Shown: positions 7,619-15,837 of the stretch, one piece after another
Position numbering within the stretch: the stretch's first letter is position 1
Layout of the letters: every line of letters begins with the position of its first letter
Assembly: GCF_040151475.1 (NCBI RefSeq)
Contig: NZ_JBDKWG010000069.1
Span: 1-20,562, forward strand
Direction of reading: 5' to 3'
DNA from: CAXBNB01 sp040151475
Lineage (GTDB): Bacteria > Bacteroidota > Bacteroidia > Cytophagales > Cyclobacteriaceae
Length of the DNA: 20,562 bases
Made by a program: the position numbers and the translations under genes
The notes under the pieces: generated by a model
Seen by the model: only the letters and a program-made list of their open reading frames with translations
The model's database searches: none
Told to the model about the DNA's origin: nothing

Positions 7619-10033
7619 TTAGAACTGAGTAGTTAGTTTTAGATAAAACGCTCTGCCGGGTCGCTGTACACCATAGAAGTCAAAGACCTTTGCATTGGTC
7701 AGGTTCTGTACTTCCAGAGTTAGTGCGGTTTGAATATTTTTAACGTTTATTTTTTGTGTGATCCCTACTGCATGTGTGAATTGGCCAGGAGTTTGTGCCT
7801 TATATTGTGCTAAGCCAGCACTTTCCCAGCCTATAAAATAGAGATGCACGTATCGCATATTCCAAAATATGGAAAGCCTGTCGCTTTTTTGAATAACATC
7901 CTCCAGCTGGTATTCTGCTCCGCTATTAGCAAAGAAGTAAGGGGTATTTGGAATACGGTCGCCCTTGAAGCTGGCAAAGGGCCCTTCATCCGAGGTATTG
8001 AAGTAAGACTGATAAGTACTGTTAGCATTGAGTGTTAGTCTTTTGACCAGATTCTTTACCCTTCCTCCCAATTCTATTCCTTGTGAGTTGGCACTCCATA
8101 CGTTATCGTAAACACCAACCCCTTCTGAATTAGTTGACAGAAAAATAAGGTCATTCACCCTGCGAAGGAAGAAGTTACCCTGCACTTGCCACTCTGTTTT
8201 GGCTGTAGCCTTACTTTCTACAGTCCATTGTAGGTTTACATTGTGGCTGTTTTCAGGTTTCAACTCCAGATTTCTTCCGGTTAGCTGTCCATTTCCAAAA
8301 ATTTCGTTTTGTCGTGGCAGGCGGTAGGCATATTCGTAGCTCAACTTGGTGGCAAACCGTGGGGTCCATGCATGTCGCAAGCCGGTTCCTGCTCCATAGT
8401 TGTTTACTGAACGCTCGGCCACCTGTAATCCTTCAACACTTGGATCCACTGATTCAATACGGATGCTTTGACGATAGTTTTTAGCAAAAGCTGTGATTTG
8501 GAGTTTTTCATTCATCAATTCACCGCTGTATTCCAGTCCGCTCACCAGATCAAAGAGATGGCCATCATCCAGTGCTGGATCAAATTCGCCTTCTATCAAC
8601 AAGTCGTCTCCGGTGCGGTAGGCATAAGTAGGTGATACAGCTAGCTTAATGGCATGTTTTTCGGAAAGTTTATAGCCCACCTGCTGACGAACAAAGTAGT
8701 TTTGGCTTTTGGTAATCAGGTGGTCATCTTGTCCAAACTCTCCGGGTTGGTTTTGAACTCGTACGACTTCTCCATGCCAGTTGTACAGGTTACGACTGGT
8801 GTCGATGGATACACGTTCGTTGTAGTTGTAGCCTGCTTTGAGGTTGAGTTCCCATTTTTTAGTCGGGTTTGCATTGTAGTGCAGGTTTAATCCTTGCGAA
8901 AAGCTGGTAAAGCGTAAATCCCCAAAAGGATTGGCTGCCACTGCTTTGTCAATACCTAATTGGGGATAGTCAACCAAACCGGGTGACTGGGAATTTTGGA
9001 CTTCATTGTTGTAGTTCCCATAGTAGCCTGCCAAACTCAACTCATTCGCCCATTTTTTGTCCCGAATGCCTACTCTGAAGTTTGTACCAAAAGCCTTGTA
9101 TCCATCATGAAATCTTTTGACGGTTTCCTGCTGTAGTTGTCCTTGTTCGTTAGGGATGGCTACATCTATTTTGTAGTTATTGTCGGTATAGTCATAAAAG
9201 CCTCCCACCACCAGAAAGAGTCCGGTTTTGTCATTGGCATAATTGATACTGGCAGTTACCCTATGGGTGTTGAATGAACCCAATTGATAAGAAGCCGATC
9301 CCGCCCAGCCCTCATAAACTTCAGGAGAAGCAAGGTTTACTGCTCCGCCCAGTGCATCCGCACCAAACTGAATGGGTACTACTCCTTTGTACACTTCTAC
9401 CCGCTGTATGGCATTGACGGGTACGTTGGCAATACCAAAAGCATATGGAGTGAAGTCCAGGGGAATGCCATCATAGAAAAACCGGACTTTATCTCCCGAT
9501 AAACCATTGAGGGCAAATCGCGTATTAGAGCCGAGTCCTCCGGCACGTTGCACACTGATCCCTTCGGATTTTGCCATCACCTCACCCAGGTCGGCTGACT
9601 GGAGCTTCACTTCTCGTGTTTCAATCACTTGTACCGATTTTGCAGAGAGCTTGAGTGCCCGTCCTTCTGATTCGGCTGTCACTACCACTTCGTCCATTTC
9701 GGTAGTGTTTTCTTTCAGGATAATGGATCGGGTCAGCTTGTCTCCCTCCTTGAATGTGAGCGTAAATACCTGCTTTTCGAAGCTTACGCCTGAAACCTCA
9801 ATAGTGTAAGTAGCAGCCTTGATGTCGGGAATAGAAAATTTACCTTGTCCATCGGTAATAGCTCCTTGCCGGGTTTCTTTCAATACCACAGTGATGCCTG
9901 GAATAGGTTCGCCTTGTGAATCCCTTACCTTTCCAATCAACGATGAAGTAGGTTGGGTCAAAGCCTCAAAGCCGGCCAGCCTGCCGACAAGACAGGTGCA
10001 GCACACCATTATAATGATAAGAAATTTCTTCAC
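7619..10033 (-). CDS. TonB-dependent outer-membrane receptor, XusA-like
   Basis: An 804-residue receptor. A signal peptide (1-24) is followed by a carboxypeptidase-regulatory-like beta domain (about 31-112: GKVRDSQGEPIPG, TDGQGKFSIP). Next comes the plug (about 120-235: DEVVVTAESE, LGEVMAKSEGISVQR, RVEVYKGVVPIQFGADALGG), then a 22-strand-type barrel ending in the aromatic VQRPGRAFYLKLTTQF. It starts with GTG immediately after the TAA of the anti-sigma gene (TAAGTG), so translation is coupled. An internal ATG at 10009 would shorten the signal peptide. It has no N-terminal STN signalling domain. It is paralogous to the receptor at 15966 (shared YKGVVPI, DALGGA-N, RFHD-Y and final RPGR). Being followed by a lipoprotein and a PepSY protein points to siderophore or other chelate import. 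The substrate is unknown. Confidence 0.9.
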   Translation of the reverse strand: MKKFLIIIMVCCTCLVGRLAGFEALTQPTSSLIGKVRDSQGEPIPGITVVLKETRQGAITDGQGKFSIPDIKAATYTIEVSGVSFEKQVFTLTFKEGDKLTRSIILKENTTEMDEVVVTAESEGRALKLSAKSVQVIETREVKLQSADLGEVMAKSEGISVQRAGGLGSNTRFALNGLSGDKVRFFYDGIPLDFTPYAFGIANVPVNAIQRVEVYKGVVPIQFGADALGGAVNLASPEVYEGWAGSASYQLGSFNTHRVTASINYANDKTGLFLVVGGFYDYTDNNYKIDVAIPNEQGQLQQETVKRFHDGYKAFGTNFRVGIRDKKWANELSLAGYYGNYNNEVQNSQSPGLVDYPQLGIDKAVAANPFGDLRFTSFSQGLNLHYNANPTKKWELNLKAGYNYNERVSIDTSRNLYNWHGEVVRVQNQPGEFGQDDHLITKSQNYFVRQQVGYKLSEKHAIKLAVSPTYAYRTGDDLLIEGEFDPALDDGHLFDLVSGLEYSGELMNEKLQITAFAKNYRQSIRIESVDPSVEGLQVAERSVNNYGAGTGLRHAWTPRFATKLSYEYAYRLPRQNEIFGNGQLTGRNLELKPENSHNVNLQWTVESKATAKTEWQVQGNFFLRRVNDLIFLSTNSEGVGVYDNVWSANSQGIELGGRVKNLVKRLTLNANSTYQSYFNTSDEGPFASFKGDRIPNTPYFFANSGAEYQLEDVIQKSDRLSIFWNMRYVHLYFIGWESAGLAQYKAQTPGQFTHAVGITQKINVKNIQTALTLEVQNLTNAKVFDFYGVQRPGRAFYLKLTTQF

Positions 10034-10639
10034 TTAGTTATCCAGTCTTGAGATGGAGAAGTCGCCTTTCGGACTGCCGAATTCGTCATAATTGATGTGG
10101 AGATAGTCGCTGTTTATCAGATTGGGTTTTTCTATCGACCCTAGCAAATAGTAGGTTTGGCGAGACTCTAGTATGAATGAAGTATTGCCAACTTGTACGC
10201 TCTTTTGTCCCATCGCACTATTGTATAATCTTAGCGTTCCATCAAACTGCAGCTTGAATACTTTACCCGGTAAATTGCCTTTAGTGCCTTTCCCACCAGA
10301 AATGTAGAGATGGCCTTTAGGAGATTTATCAACTATTGTATTGGCATTGGCTGTATTAGCTGAAAATCGCCCTCCAAAGAATGTTGCGAAAATAATGCAG
10401 GCTGCCGCAACGTATTTCACCAGCTTCTTATACAGAGGGATGACAGGGGTCTTCTCACCCGAACCAAACAATACCCCATAGAGTCTTTCACGGATGATTT
10501 GAGGTGAATTTCCTATTTCCTCTGGTGACAATACTGCATCGTCTTCAAAGGATGACATCCAGCTTTCTACCTCCTGGGCTTCCTGTGGAGTGCATAGGCC
10601 AGCGACATATTTTCTTAACAGTGACGAGGTGACTTTCAT
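10034..10639 (-). CDS. Short FecR-like anti-sigma protein
   Basis: A 201-residue single-span membrane protein. The cytoplasmic N-terminus (LLRKYVAGLCTPQEAQEVES, 7-26) has the anti-sigma helix pattern of Bacteroidota FecR homologues. One transmembrane helix lies at about 74-92 (KYVAAACIIFATFFGGRF). About 105 periplasmic residues rich in short beta-strands follow. FecR proteins usually have 320-400 residues with a FecR domain and a DUF4974 domain; neither is recognisable here, so this is a reduced or divergent version. It lies 79 bases after the sigma gene and directly abuts the receptor gene. It presumably holds the sigma factor at the membrane until a signal is received. Role inferred from position and topology. 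Confidence 0.7.
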   Translation of the reverse strand: MKVTSSLLRKYVAGLCTPQEAQEVESWMSSFEDDAVLSPEEIGNSPQIIRERLYGVLFGSGEKTPVIPLYKKLVKYVAAACIIFATFFGGRFSANTANANTIVDKSPKGHLYISGGKGTKGNLPGKVFKLQFDGTLRLYNSAMGQKSVQVGNTSFILESRQTYYLLGSIEKPNLINSDYLHINYDEFGSPKGDFSISRLDN

Positions 10640-10718
10640 GACTTAGAGCGTTTGTTCATTGATACAATCGTACTATGACAGCCTAACCCTGAGTCAGTAT
10701 AGAAAAAAATGTCTTTTT

Positions 10719-11300
10719 TCAGAAAAAGCTGACCAGAAGTAGTGCCAGCGTGACATAAGGCGTGAGATTTTTACGTAAATGTGCCAGGGCTTTGGTCATG
10801 TGGGATTCTACTGTTTTCTCTGAAATGAGTAATTTGGAAGCTATTTCTCTGTTGGTAAACCCTTCTTCACGGCTGAGTTGATACACTTGCCTACAGGTGC
10901 AGGGCAGTTGATCTACCAGTATCGATACTTTGTCTTGTAGCTCTGCAAAATGAAGATGATCTTCGGTACAATTCTCACGGCCACAAACGTCTTCCAATTC
11001 ACAGTCAAGTGACACTGTCTCTTGTGCAACCTTACGGTAGTAGTCGATGGTTTTCAATTTGATGGAGCGAACCAGATACCTTTCAATAGACCCATTCTCA
11101 TTCGTGATCAGTTTTCTTCTTTCCCAAACTGATCGAAATACATCATGAACGGCCTCTTCCGCATCTTCACGGTTTCGTATCCGGCTGTAGCAGATTGTAA
11201 ACAGCTTGTTTACATTTTGCTCATATAGCCGCTTAAATCCAGCTTCCGTTCGGAAGTCGGCAGATGAGTTCTTTGAATGTATTCTACCTAAAAGACCCAA
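10719..11300 (-). CDS. ECF RNA polymerase sigma factor, FecI-like
   Basis: A 193-residue sigma-70-family ECF factor. Region 2 spans about 22-90 (FKRLYEQNVNKLFTICYSRI, then DAEEAVHDVFRSVWERR). Region 4 spans about 125-177 (LPCTCRQVYQLSREEGFTNR, IASKLLISEKTVESHMTKAL). The frame is closed upstream by a TAA. It has no ATG before region 2, so the TTG at 11300 is the only reasonable start. The linker carries Cys100, Cys106 and Cys111, and region 4 starts with Cys134-Thr-Cys136, more cysteines than usual for this family. A hydrophobic tail (TLALLLVSFF) closes the protein. It leads the leftward operon and probably drives transcription of its own operon under control of the next gene's product. Confidence 0.9.
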   Translation of the reverse strand: MGLLGRIHSKNSSADFRTEAGFKRLYEQNVNKLFTICYSRIRNREDAEEAVHDVFRSVWERRKLITNENGSIERYLVRSIKLKTIDYYRKVAQETVSLDCELEDVCGRENCTEDHLHFAELQDKVSILVDQLPCTCRQVYQLSREEGFTNREIASKLLISEKTVESHMTKALAHLRKNLTPYVTLALLLVSFF

Positions 11301-11385
11301 AATTGTAACGTTTTAAAAAGTGTGATCAAAGTCAAATCACTTTGTGTGATGGCGAAATTACAGTTTGCCTAACCACGAATCAAGT

Positions 11386-11410
11386 ATTATTTAGAATTAT
11401 TCTAAATAAT
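11386..11410. promoter_or_regulatory. Operator copy 1, upstream of the sigma operon
   Basis: ATTATTTAGA-ATTAT-TCTAAATAAT. The symmetry extends to 29 bases (11384-11412), with two perfect 14-base arms around a central T. It lies 86 bases before the sigma factor's TTG start. The arms are identical to those of the copies at 11791 and 15871. The design resembles iron-dependent DtxR/IdeR- or Fur-type boxes; the regulator itself is not in the window. Confidence 0.75.
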
Positions 11411-11620
11411 ACAGTAAAATCGCTAGAAGTAGTGACAATGCATTAACCAGTATTGCAGACATTGTATAGCCAACTCTTTAAAATGAATTGATTAGGGGTA
11501 TGGTATTTAATGTTTATACCCTGAATTACCGCACACCTGCCATTCCTAAACTATTCCCGCCATAAGCGGACGAGAACCCTACCCTCAGATCGAAGCTATA
11601 TTACCCCGCATCAAGTGCAG

Positions 11621-11650
11621 GTATTAAATAACAAAGCTGTTATTTAATAC
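11621..11650. repeat. 30-base AT-rich perfect hairpin
   Basis: GTATTAAATAACA (11621-11633) and its exact reverse complement (11638-11650) surround a four-base AAGC loop. It lies in the middle of the divergent control region, about 320 bases from one start codon and 200 from the other. It could be a further operator, the stem of a small RNA, or a mobile-element remnant. No T-tract makes it a clear terminator. Confidence 0.55.
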
Positions 11651-11708
11651 GGCTCTTGTCTATATCCAATAAAATCACCCCTATTCATATAAAATAGGCC
11701 CTTTACTA

Positions 11709-11765
11709 CTATCAATAGCTAGCACTAGTTATTCAATATTTCACTATCAATAGCTATTGTGATAG
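11709..11765. promoter_or_regulatory. Repeated upstream motifs, possible activator sites
   Basis: CTATCAATAGCTA occurs at 11709 and again at 11744. The second copy continues as an imperfect palindrome to GTGATAG at 11765 and includes the promoter's TTG. Between them lies CACTAGTTAT (11723-11732). CACTAGTTAT and ATAGCTATTG recur at 15823-15840 in the equivalent place before the second rightward operon. The arrangement suggests a second DNA-binding regulator acting on both promoters. Confidence 0.45.
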
Positions 11766-11787
11766 AATTCTTTTCCGTCCATGTTTG
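11757..11787 (+). promoter_or_regulatory. Bacteroidota-type promoter for the siderophore receptor operon
   Basis: TTG (11757-11759), 20 bases, then CATGTTTG (11780-11787), which matches the -7 consensus TAnnTTTG at seven of eight positions. The spacing equals that of the promoter at 15838. Transcription would start inside the operator at 11791-11815, so binding there would block it. The predicted leader is roughly 50-60 bases. Confidence 0.55.
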
Positions 11788-11790
11788 CAT

Positions 11791-11815
11791 ATTATTTAGA
11801 ATAAGTCTAAATAAT
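11791..11815. promoter_or_regulatory. Operator copy 2, upstream of the siderophore receptor
   Basis: ATTATTTAGA-ATAAG-TCTAAATAAT, with 10-base arms identical to the other two copies and a different five-base spacer. It starts three bases after the -7 element and ends 37 bases before the receptor's ATG, a repressor position. Confidence 0.75.
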
Positions 11816-11852
11816 ATATTACTTAATCTATGTACCGATAATAAATATAAAA

Positions 11853-14312
11853 ATGAAAAAAATATTACTTTCGATATTGTTGTTCCTGGCAATACACCAG
11901 ATTCATGCGCAAAATGCAAATGGAACTGTAAATGGTAAAATAACCAAAGAAAATAGTGAACCACTATTTGGGATAAGTGTTGGCCTGAAAGGCACAAGCT
12001 ATGGCTCTCCCACTGATACGAATGGCAGGTATTCTATCGCCAATATACCATCCGGCAGCTACACGTTGGTAGTTTCCGGTATAGGTTATCAGGTAATGGA
12101 AAAAGAAATCAAAATCTCGAAAAACCAAAACCTGACATTCGATTTCAAATTAAATGAGAAAAATGAACAGCTTCAGGAAGTAGTGGTTTTGGGTAGCAGA
12201 GAGGGAGACTATGTCAATGAAATATCTTCCCTGGCATCAAAATCCTCCATTTCCCTAAAAGATGTGCCCCAGGCAGTAAGCTATGTAACAAAAGAACTAA
12301 TACAGGATCAAAAGGCATTTCTCATTACCGACGTGGTAAAAAACATCAGTGGTATAAACCAGGAGTCCATATCGGGAGACTATATGATCAGGGGATTTGC
12401 CGGGGGCAGTAATATTATGATCAACGGGCTCAGGATCAGTAAAGGTTGGATGCCCACACTCATCAGTAATCTGGAACGGGTAGAAGTCATCAAAGGTGCT
12501 AATTCTGCACTTTATGGCTATTCTGATCCGGGAGGTACAATCAACCGGGTTACTAAAAAACCTATGAATGTATCCAGGCAGGGAATCAGTTTCTCAACGG
12601 GTAGCTTTGGCACCATTAGATCAGAAGCTGATGTTACTGGTCCGGTTAATCAGGAAAAAACATTGCTATACAGAGTCAACCTCGCCTATCAGGATGCCGG
12701 ATCATTCCGGGATTTAATGGGAAGAAAAGATATTTTGATAGCTCCTTCCCTATCTTATTTACCAAGTGAAAAAACGAGAGTGGATCTCGACCTGATATGT
12801 AGTAACATTAATGCCAGAGTAGATCGGGGACAACCGTTTATTGCCTCTACGGACGGTGAATCTCCATTATTGTCCACACCCAAATCGTTAAGTGCTACTT
12901 ATGCCAACAGCTACAACAAAGAAAACACCCTGTCCTTTATCGGATCAGTCAGTCATGATTTCAGTGACCGGATAAAATTCAACAGCTCATTTATCACCTA
13001 TCAATACGAGAGGGACTATCTGGAGCATCGTACAAATAATCGCTATGGTGTAGATGGCAATGGCGATGTGCTGCCTACCCTGATGGAAATGCGCTTGCAG
13101 AGAGGAGAAAGCCGAACTACCAACATCAATGCCATGTCCTATGTCAATTTTAGTATTGAAACAGGCCGGATAAGCCATCGGGCACTCATTGGATACGATT
13201 TTGCACAGCAGGTAACACCAGCCGGAGGCTGGGATACCAGGCTGGTGGGTGCATTTCGCAACGCAGATAACACTGGTGCTTTGAATTCCTACGATCCGGA
13301 TCACCCGGAACTCTACCTGCTGGATGGAGATGGCAGTCCGGTACCAAACATGCCATACTTCGACCTGGTCAACCCTGATTACACACCCCAGGATATCAAT
13401 GGGTATTTTACCCGTGTGACCCCAAGAGCAACGGCACTGTATTACACGCATGGCGTGTATATTCAGGATCAGATCAGGATGGGTAAAGTACAGGTACTCC
13501 TGGGCCTGAGACAGGAATTTTATAATGATTTCGAAAATTATCAGGAGGAAGATGAGAAAAAAGTACAACAAACTTCCCTGATCCCAAGGTTGGGAGCTGT
13601 TTTTAGCCTTACTGATAAAATCAACCTCTATGGTACGTATGTAGAAGGTTTCCAACCACAGAGTGCAAGTATTATTGGTGATCCGGAGATATATGGCGGC
13701 CCGTTTGATCCCCTTACCAGCAATATGATCGAATTTGGCACTAAAAGCGAATGGTTCAACAAAGGATTAACCCTTTCAGCCAGTATTTACCAGATAGAAC
13801 TTAACAACGTGCTGATAAACGCCAATGATGCGATCAATCCTGATTTGCTTAAACAAAGAGGCCAGGAAAGGTCGAAAGGCTTTGAGGTTGACATCAATGG
13901 GAAGATCCTTCCCAATCTTTCTATAAGTGCGAACTATGCCTATAATGAGGCTTTAATCACACAAAGTGATAACCTGGACCTGATAGGTACTCACAAAGAA
14001 TATGCGCCAGTCCAAATGGGGGGTACATGGATAAAATACAATGTTAACAAAGGGCAATTGAATGGAGCCGGAATTGCCCTGGGAAGCAATTTTGTAACCA
14101 AACAAATAACCGGAGCAGACTTTGATCTGCCGGGATATACTGTGGTTGATGCGGCATTGTTCTACCAGATTGAAAAGCTCAGGTTATCACTTAACATCAA
14201 TAACGTGACGGACAAAACCTACTGGGTTGGAAGAGGCCGGGCTGGTACCGGAATAGCAGCAAACCCGGGTGCACCCAGAAACTTTTTGTTTAGTGTCGGT
14301 TACACTTTCTGA
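11853..14312 (+). CDS. TonB-dependent siderophore receptor, FhuA/FecA type
   Basis: An 819-residue outer-membrane receptor. A signal peptide (MKKILLSILLFLAIHQIHAQ) is followed by a carboxypeptidase-regulatory-like domain (24-105: NGKITKENSEPLFGISVGLK). The plug has signatures of TonB-dependent siderophore receptors (TIGR01783 type): SISLKDVPQAVSYVTKELIQ, YMIRGFAGG, LERVEVIKGANSALYG, GGTINRVTKKP. The barrel contains GTYVEGFQPQSAS and IEFGTKSEWF, and it ends with NNVTDKTYWVGRGRAGTGIA and GAPRNFLFSVGYTF. The final Phe is the barrel-assembly signal. There is no STN domain. It is less related to the other two receptors here than they are to each other. The PepSY-TM gene starts 15 bases downstream and must be cotranscribed. 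The probable substrate is a ferric siderophore, hydroxamate-like by family; the exact ligand cannot be read. Confidence 0.93.
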   Translation: MKKILLSILLFLAIHQIHAQNANGTVNGKITKENSEPLFGISVGLKGTSYGSPTDTNGRYSIANIPSGSYTLVVSGIGYQVMEKEIKISKNQNLTFDFKLNEKNEQLQEVVVLGSREGDYVNEISSLASKSSISLKDVPQAVSYVTKELIQDQKAFLITDVVKNISGINQESISGDYMIRGFAGGSNIMINGLRISKGWMPTLISNLERVEVIKGANSALYGYSDPGGTINRVTKKPMNVSRQGISFSTGSFGTIRSEADVTGPVNQEKTLLYRVNLAYQDAGSFRDLMGRKDILIAPSLSYLPSEKTRVDLDLICSNINARVDRGQPFIASTDGESPLLSTPKSLSATYANSYNKENTLSFIGSVSHDFSDRIKFNSSFITYQYERDYLEHRTNNRYGVDGNGDVLPTLMEMRLQRGESRTTNINAMSYVNFSIETGRISHRALIGYDFAQQVTPAGGWDTRLVGAFRNADNTGALNSYDPDHPELYLLDGDGSPVPNMPYFDLVNPDYTPQDINGYFTRVTPRATALYYTHGVYIQDQIRMGKVQVLLGLRQEFYNDFENYQEEDEKKVQQTSLIPRLGAVFSLTDKINLYGTYVEGFQPQSASIIGDPEIYGGPFDPLTSNMIEFGTKSEWFNKGLTLSASIYQIELNNVLINANDAINPDLLKQRGQERSKGFEVDINGKILPNLSISANYAYNEALITQSDNLDLIGTHKEYAPVQMGGTWIKYNVNKGQLNGAGIALGSNFVTKQITGADFDLPGYTVVDAALFYQIEKLRLSLNINNVTDKTYWVGRGRAGTGIAANPGAPRNFLFSVGYTF

Positions 14313-14327
14313 TCCCGGGCATCCCCA

Positions 14328-15608
14328 ATGAAAAAAGCAATTGGAACAATACACCTCTGGCTCGGGCTTATATCCGGGCTGGTGGTGTTTATTATCAGTA
14401 TTACAGGTTGTATATATGCTTTTGAAGAAGAGTTAAAAGCATGGGCATATAAAGGACGTGAAACTGTTGAAGTGCCAGATGGTGGCAACAAAAAATCATT
14501 AACTGAGCTGCTGTCGATAGCTCAGCGATTATCCGGGGAAGATCATCCTATTCAAAATATAACTGTATCGACTATTCCTAACCAAAGCTATTCATTTCGA
14601 CCGGATCAAATTAGAAATTCAAACGCATACACACATTTTGGGGAAATTGTTTATCAGCACAAGTTCTATCTAAATCCCTATACTGGCGGCCTTATAAAAG
14701 ATGAAAATACCAAATATGAGTTTTTTACACTTGTATTGAGGCTGCATCGTAATCTTTTACTGAATAGAAGTGTAGGCAAAATGATTATTGGTATATCAGT
14801 TATCCTGTTCGTAATCCTGCTTATCTCAGGTATTGTACTATGGTGGCCCAAAAACAAAAACGCTACCAAACAGCGATTTTGGTTCAGGTGGAAAGATACT
14901 ACTCAATGGAAGCGGAAAAATTATGACCTGCACAATGTTTTGGGTTTTTACAGTTTATTCATTCTGTTGCCGATCGCATTGACAGGACTTGTATTTTCGT
15001 TCGATTGGTTTGATGATAGCGTACAATGGGTAGTAAATGGTGGTAAGCGATCGCCAAAAGCGGAACCGCTTTATTCGAATTCGGTACATATTGATTTACT
15101 CCCGCCGTTGGATCAGATTCTTTTTGAAGTAACTGGCTCAAGCCCTGAGGCCCGTACATTTAGCATACGTCTTCCTGATAAGCCAGGAGGTGTTGTCAGC
15201 ATTTCCGCACAAACGAGCGGTATCCGATATACCAGAGAATTTTACCAATTCGATCAATATTCCGGTGAGCAGCTAAGTTCCACTGGTTTTGAAGAAAAAA
15301 CCTCTGGTGAAAAATTAAGAGCGATGAACTATGATATTCATGTAGGTAGTATTCTGGGGTTTTCAGGTAAACTCTTGGCCTTTTTTGCAAGTCTGATATC
15401 AGCGGGCTTACCTGTCACAGGTTTTTTGATCTGGATAGGGAGAAAAAAGAAAGAAAAGAACAAACTACAAAATAGAAAAAAACTACATGGATTAAACTCA
15501 AAATCCAGAATTGGGAGCCATAGCAAAACAGCCAAACCTTACTACCCCAAATCCGAAAAACCTGACGAAAGCATAGAATCAGTTAGCGATGATTACCTGC
15601 GATCCTGA
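14328..15608 (+). CDS. PepSY-TM inner-membrane protein, putative siderophore-iron reductase
   Basis: A 426-residue paralogue of the protein at 4872, with the same four-span layout (about 8-32, 150-173, 204-224 and 340-370) and the same edge histidines: His9 (TIHLWLGL), His140 (LRLHRNLL), His202 (YDLHNVLGFY) and His338 (YDIHVGSILG). A fifth histidine of the other copy (His156) is Lys151 here. The charged tail from about 372 (GRKKKEKNK onward) is cytoplasmic and unlike the other copy's. It follows the siderophore receptor by 15 bases. In FoxB- and XusC-type members, such proteins accept ferric siderophore in the periplasm and reduce the iron. It probably also serves the downstream receptor-DUF4374 operon, which has no PepSY gene of its own. 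Function inferred. Confidence 0.88.
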   Translation: MKKAIGTIHLWLGLISGLVVFIISITGCIYAFEEELKAWAYKGRETVEVPDGGNKKSLTELLSIAQRLSGEDHPIQNITVSTIPNQSYSFRPDQIRNSNAYTHFGEIVYQHKFYLNPYTGGLIKDENTKYEFFTLVLRLHRNLLLNRSVGKMIIGISVILFVILLISGIVLWWPKNKNATKQRFWFRWKDTTQWKRKNYDLHNVLGFYSLFILLPIALTGLVFSFDWFDDSVQWVVNGGKRSPKAEPLYSNSVHIDLLPPLDQILFEVTGSSPEARTFSIRLPDKPGGVVSISAQTSGIRYTREFYQFDQYSGEQLSSTGFEEKTSGEKLRAMNYDIHVGSILGFSGKLLAFFASLISAGLPVTGFLIWIGRKKKEKNKLQNRKKLHGLNSKSRIGSHSKTAKPYYPKSEKPDESIESVSDDYLRS

Positions 15609-15837
15609 GAGGAACAATCTAAATATTGCTGACTTTTTTGATTTTTCCACGATCTTCTCTCCTGCCAAAAATGTAAAACTATCGTTCCGGTAAAAAAATA
15701 CTGCTACATTGACCTCAGGCTGTCATACTAATCCCCTCCCCCCAACCTAAGCCATATTACCATAAACCTGTTTACTAATTCATTTCAGCTAACTATACTC
15801 ACTACTACTAGCTAGTGAGATTCACTAGTTATAGCTA

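Larger units (their letters stand above)
11301..11852. promoter_or_regulatory. Divergent control region of the iron island
   Basis: These 552 bases separate the sigma operon from the siderophore-receptor operon. I see no gene. They hold two copies of the shared operator (11386-11410 and 11791-11815), a promoter for the rightward operon (11757-11787), repeated CTATCAATAGCTA-type motifs (11709-11765), a long AT-rich hairpin (11621-11650), a weaker GGGTAT/ATACCC hairpin (11496-11521), and a REP-like CCGCCATAAGCGG remnant near 11548. Confidence 0.7.

Noticed and set aside
7619..10033. Haem receptor of the HmuR type with a HmuY partner
   Set aside because: No HmuY-like lipoprotein is present; the neighbouring lipoprotein and PepSY genes fit the Xus order better.
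11725..11997. 90-codon minus-strand frame over the receptor start
   Set aside because: It covers operator copy 2 and the receptor's signal-peptide codons, and its protein has no family features.
12987..13655. 222-codon open frame on the minus strand
   Set aside because: It lies wholly inside the siderophore receptor gene, has no recognisable motif, and its composition follows from the receptor's codons.
15609..15660. Terminator after the second PepSY gene
   Set aside because: A T-tract is present (near 15632), but the preceding CAAT/ATTG stem is only four bases long.
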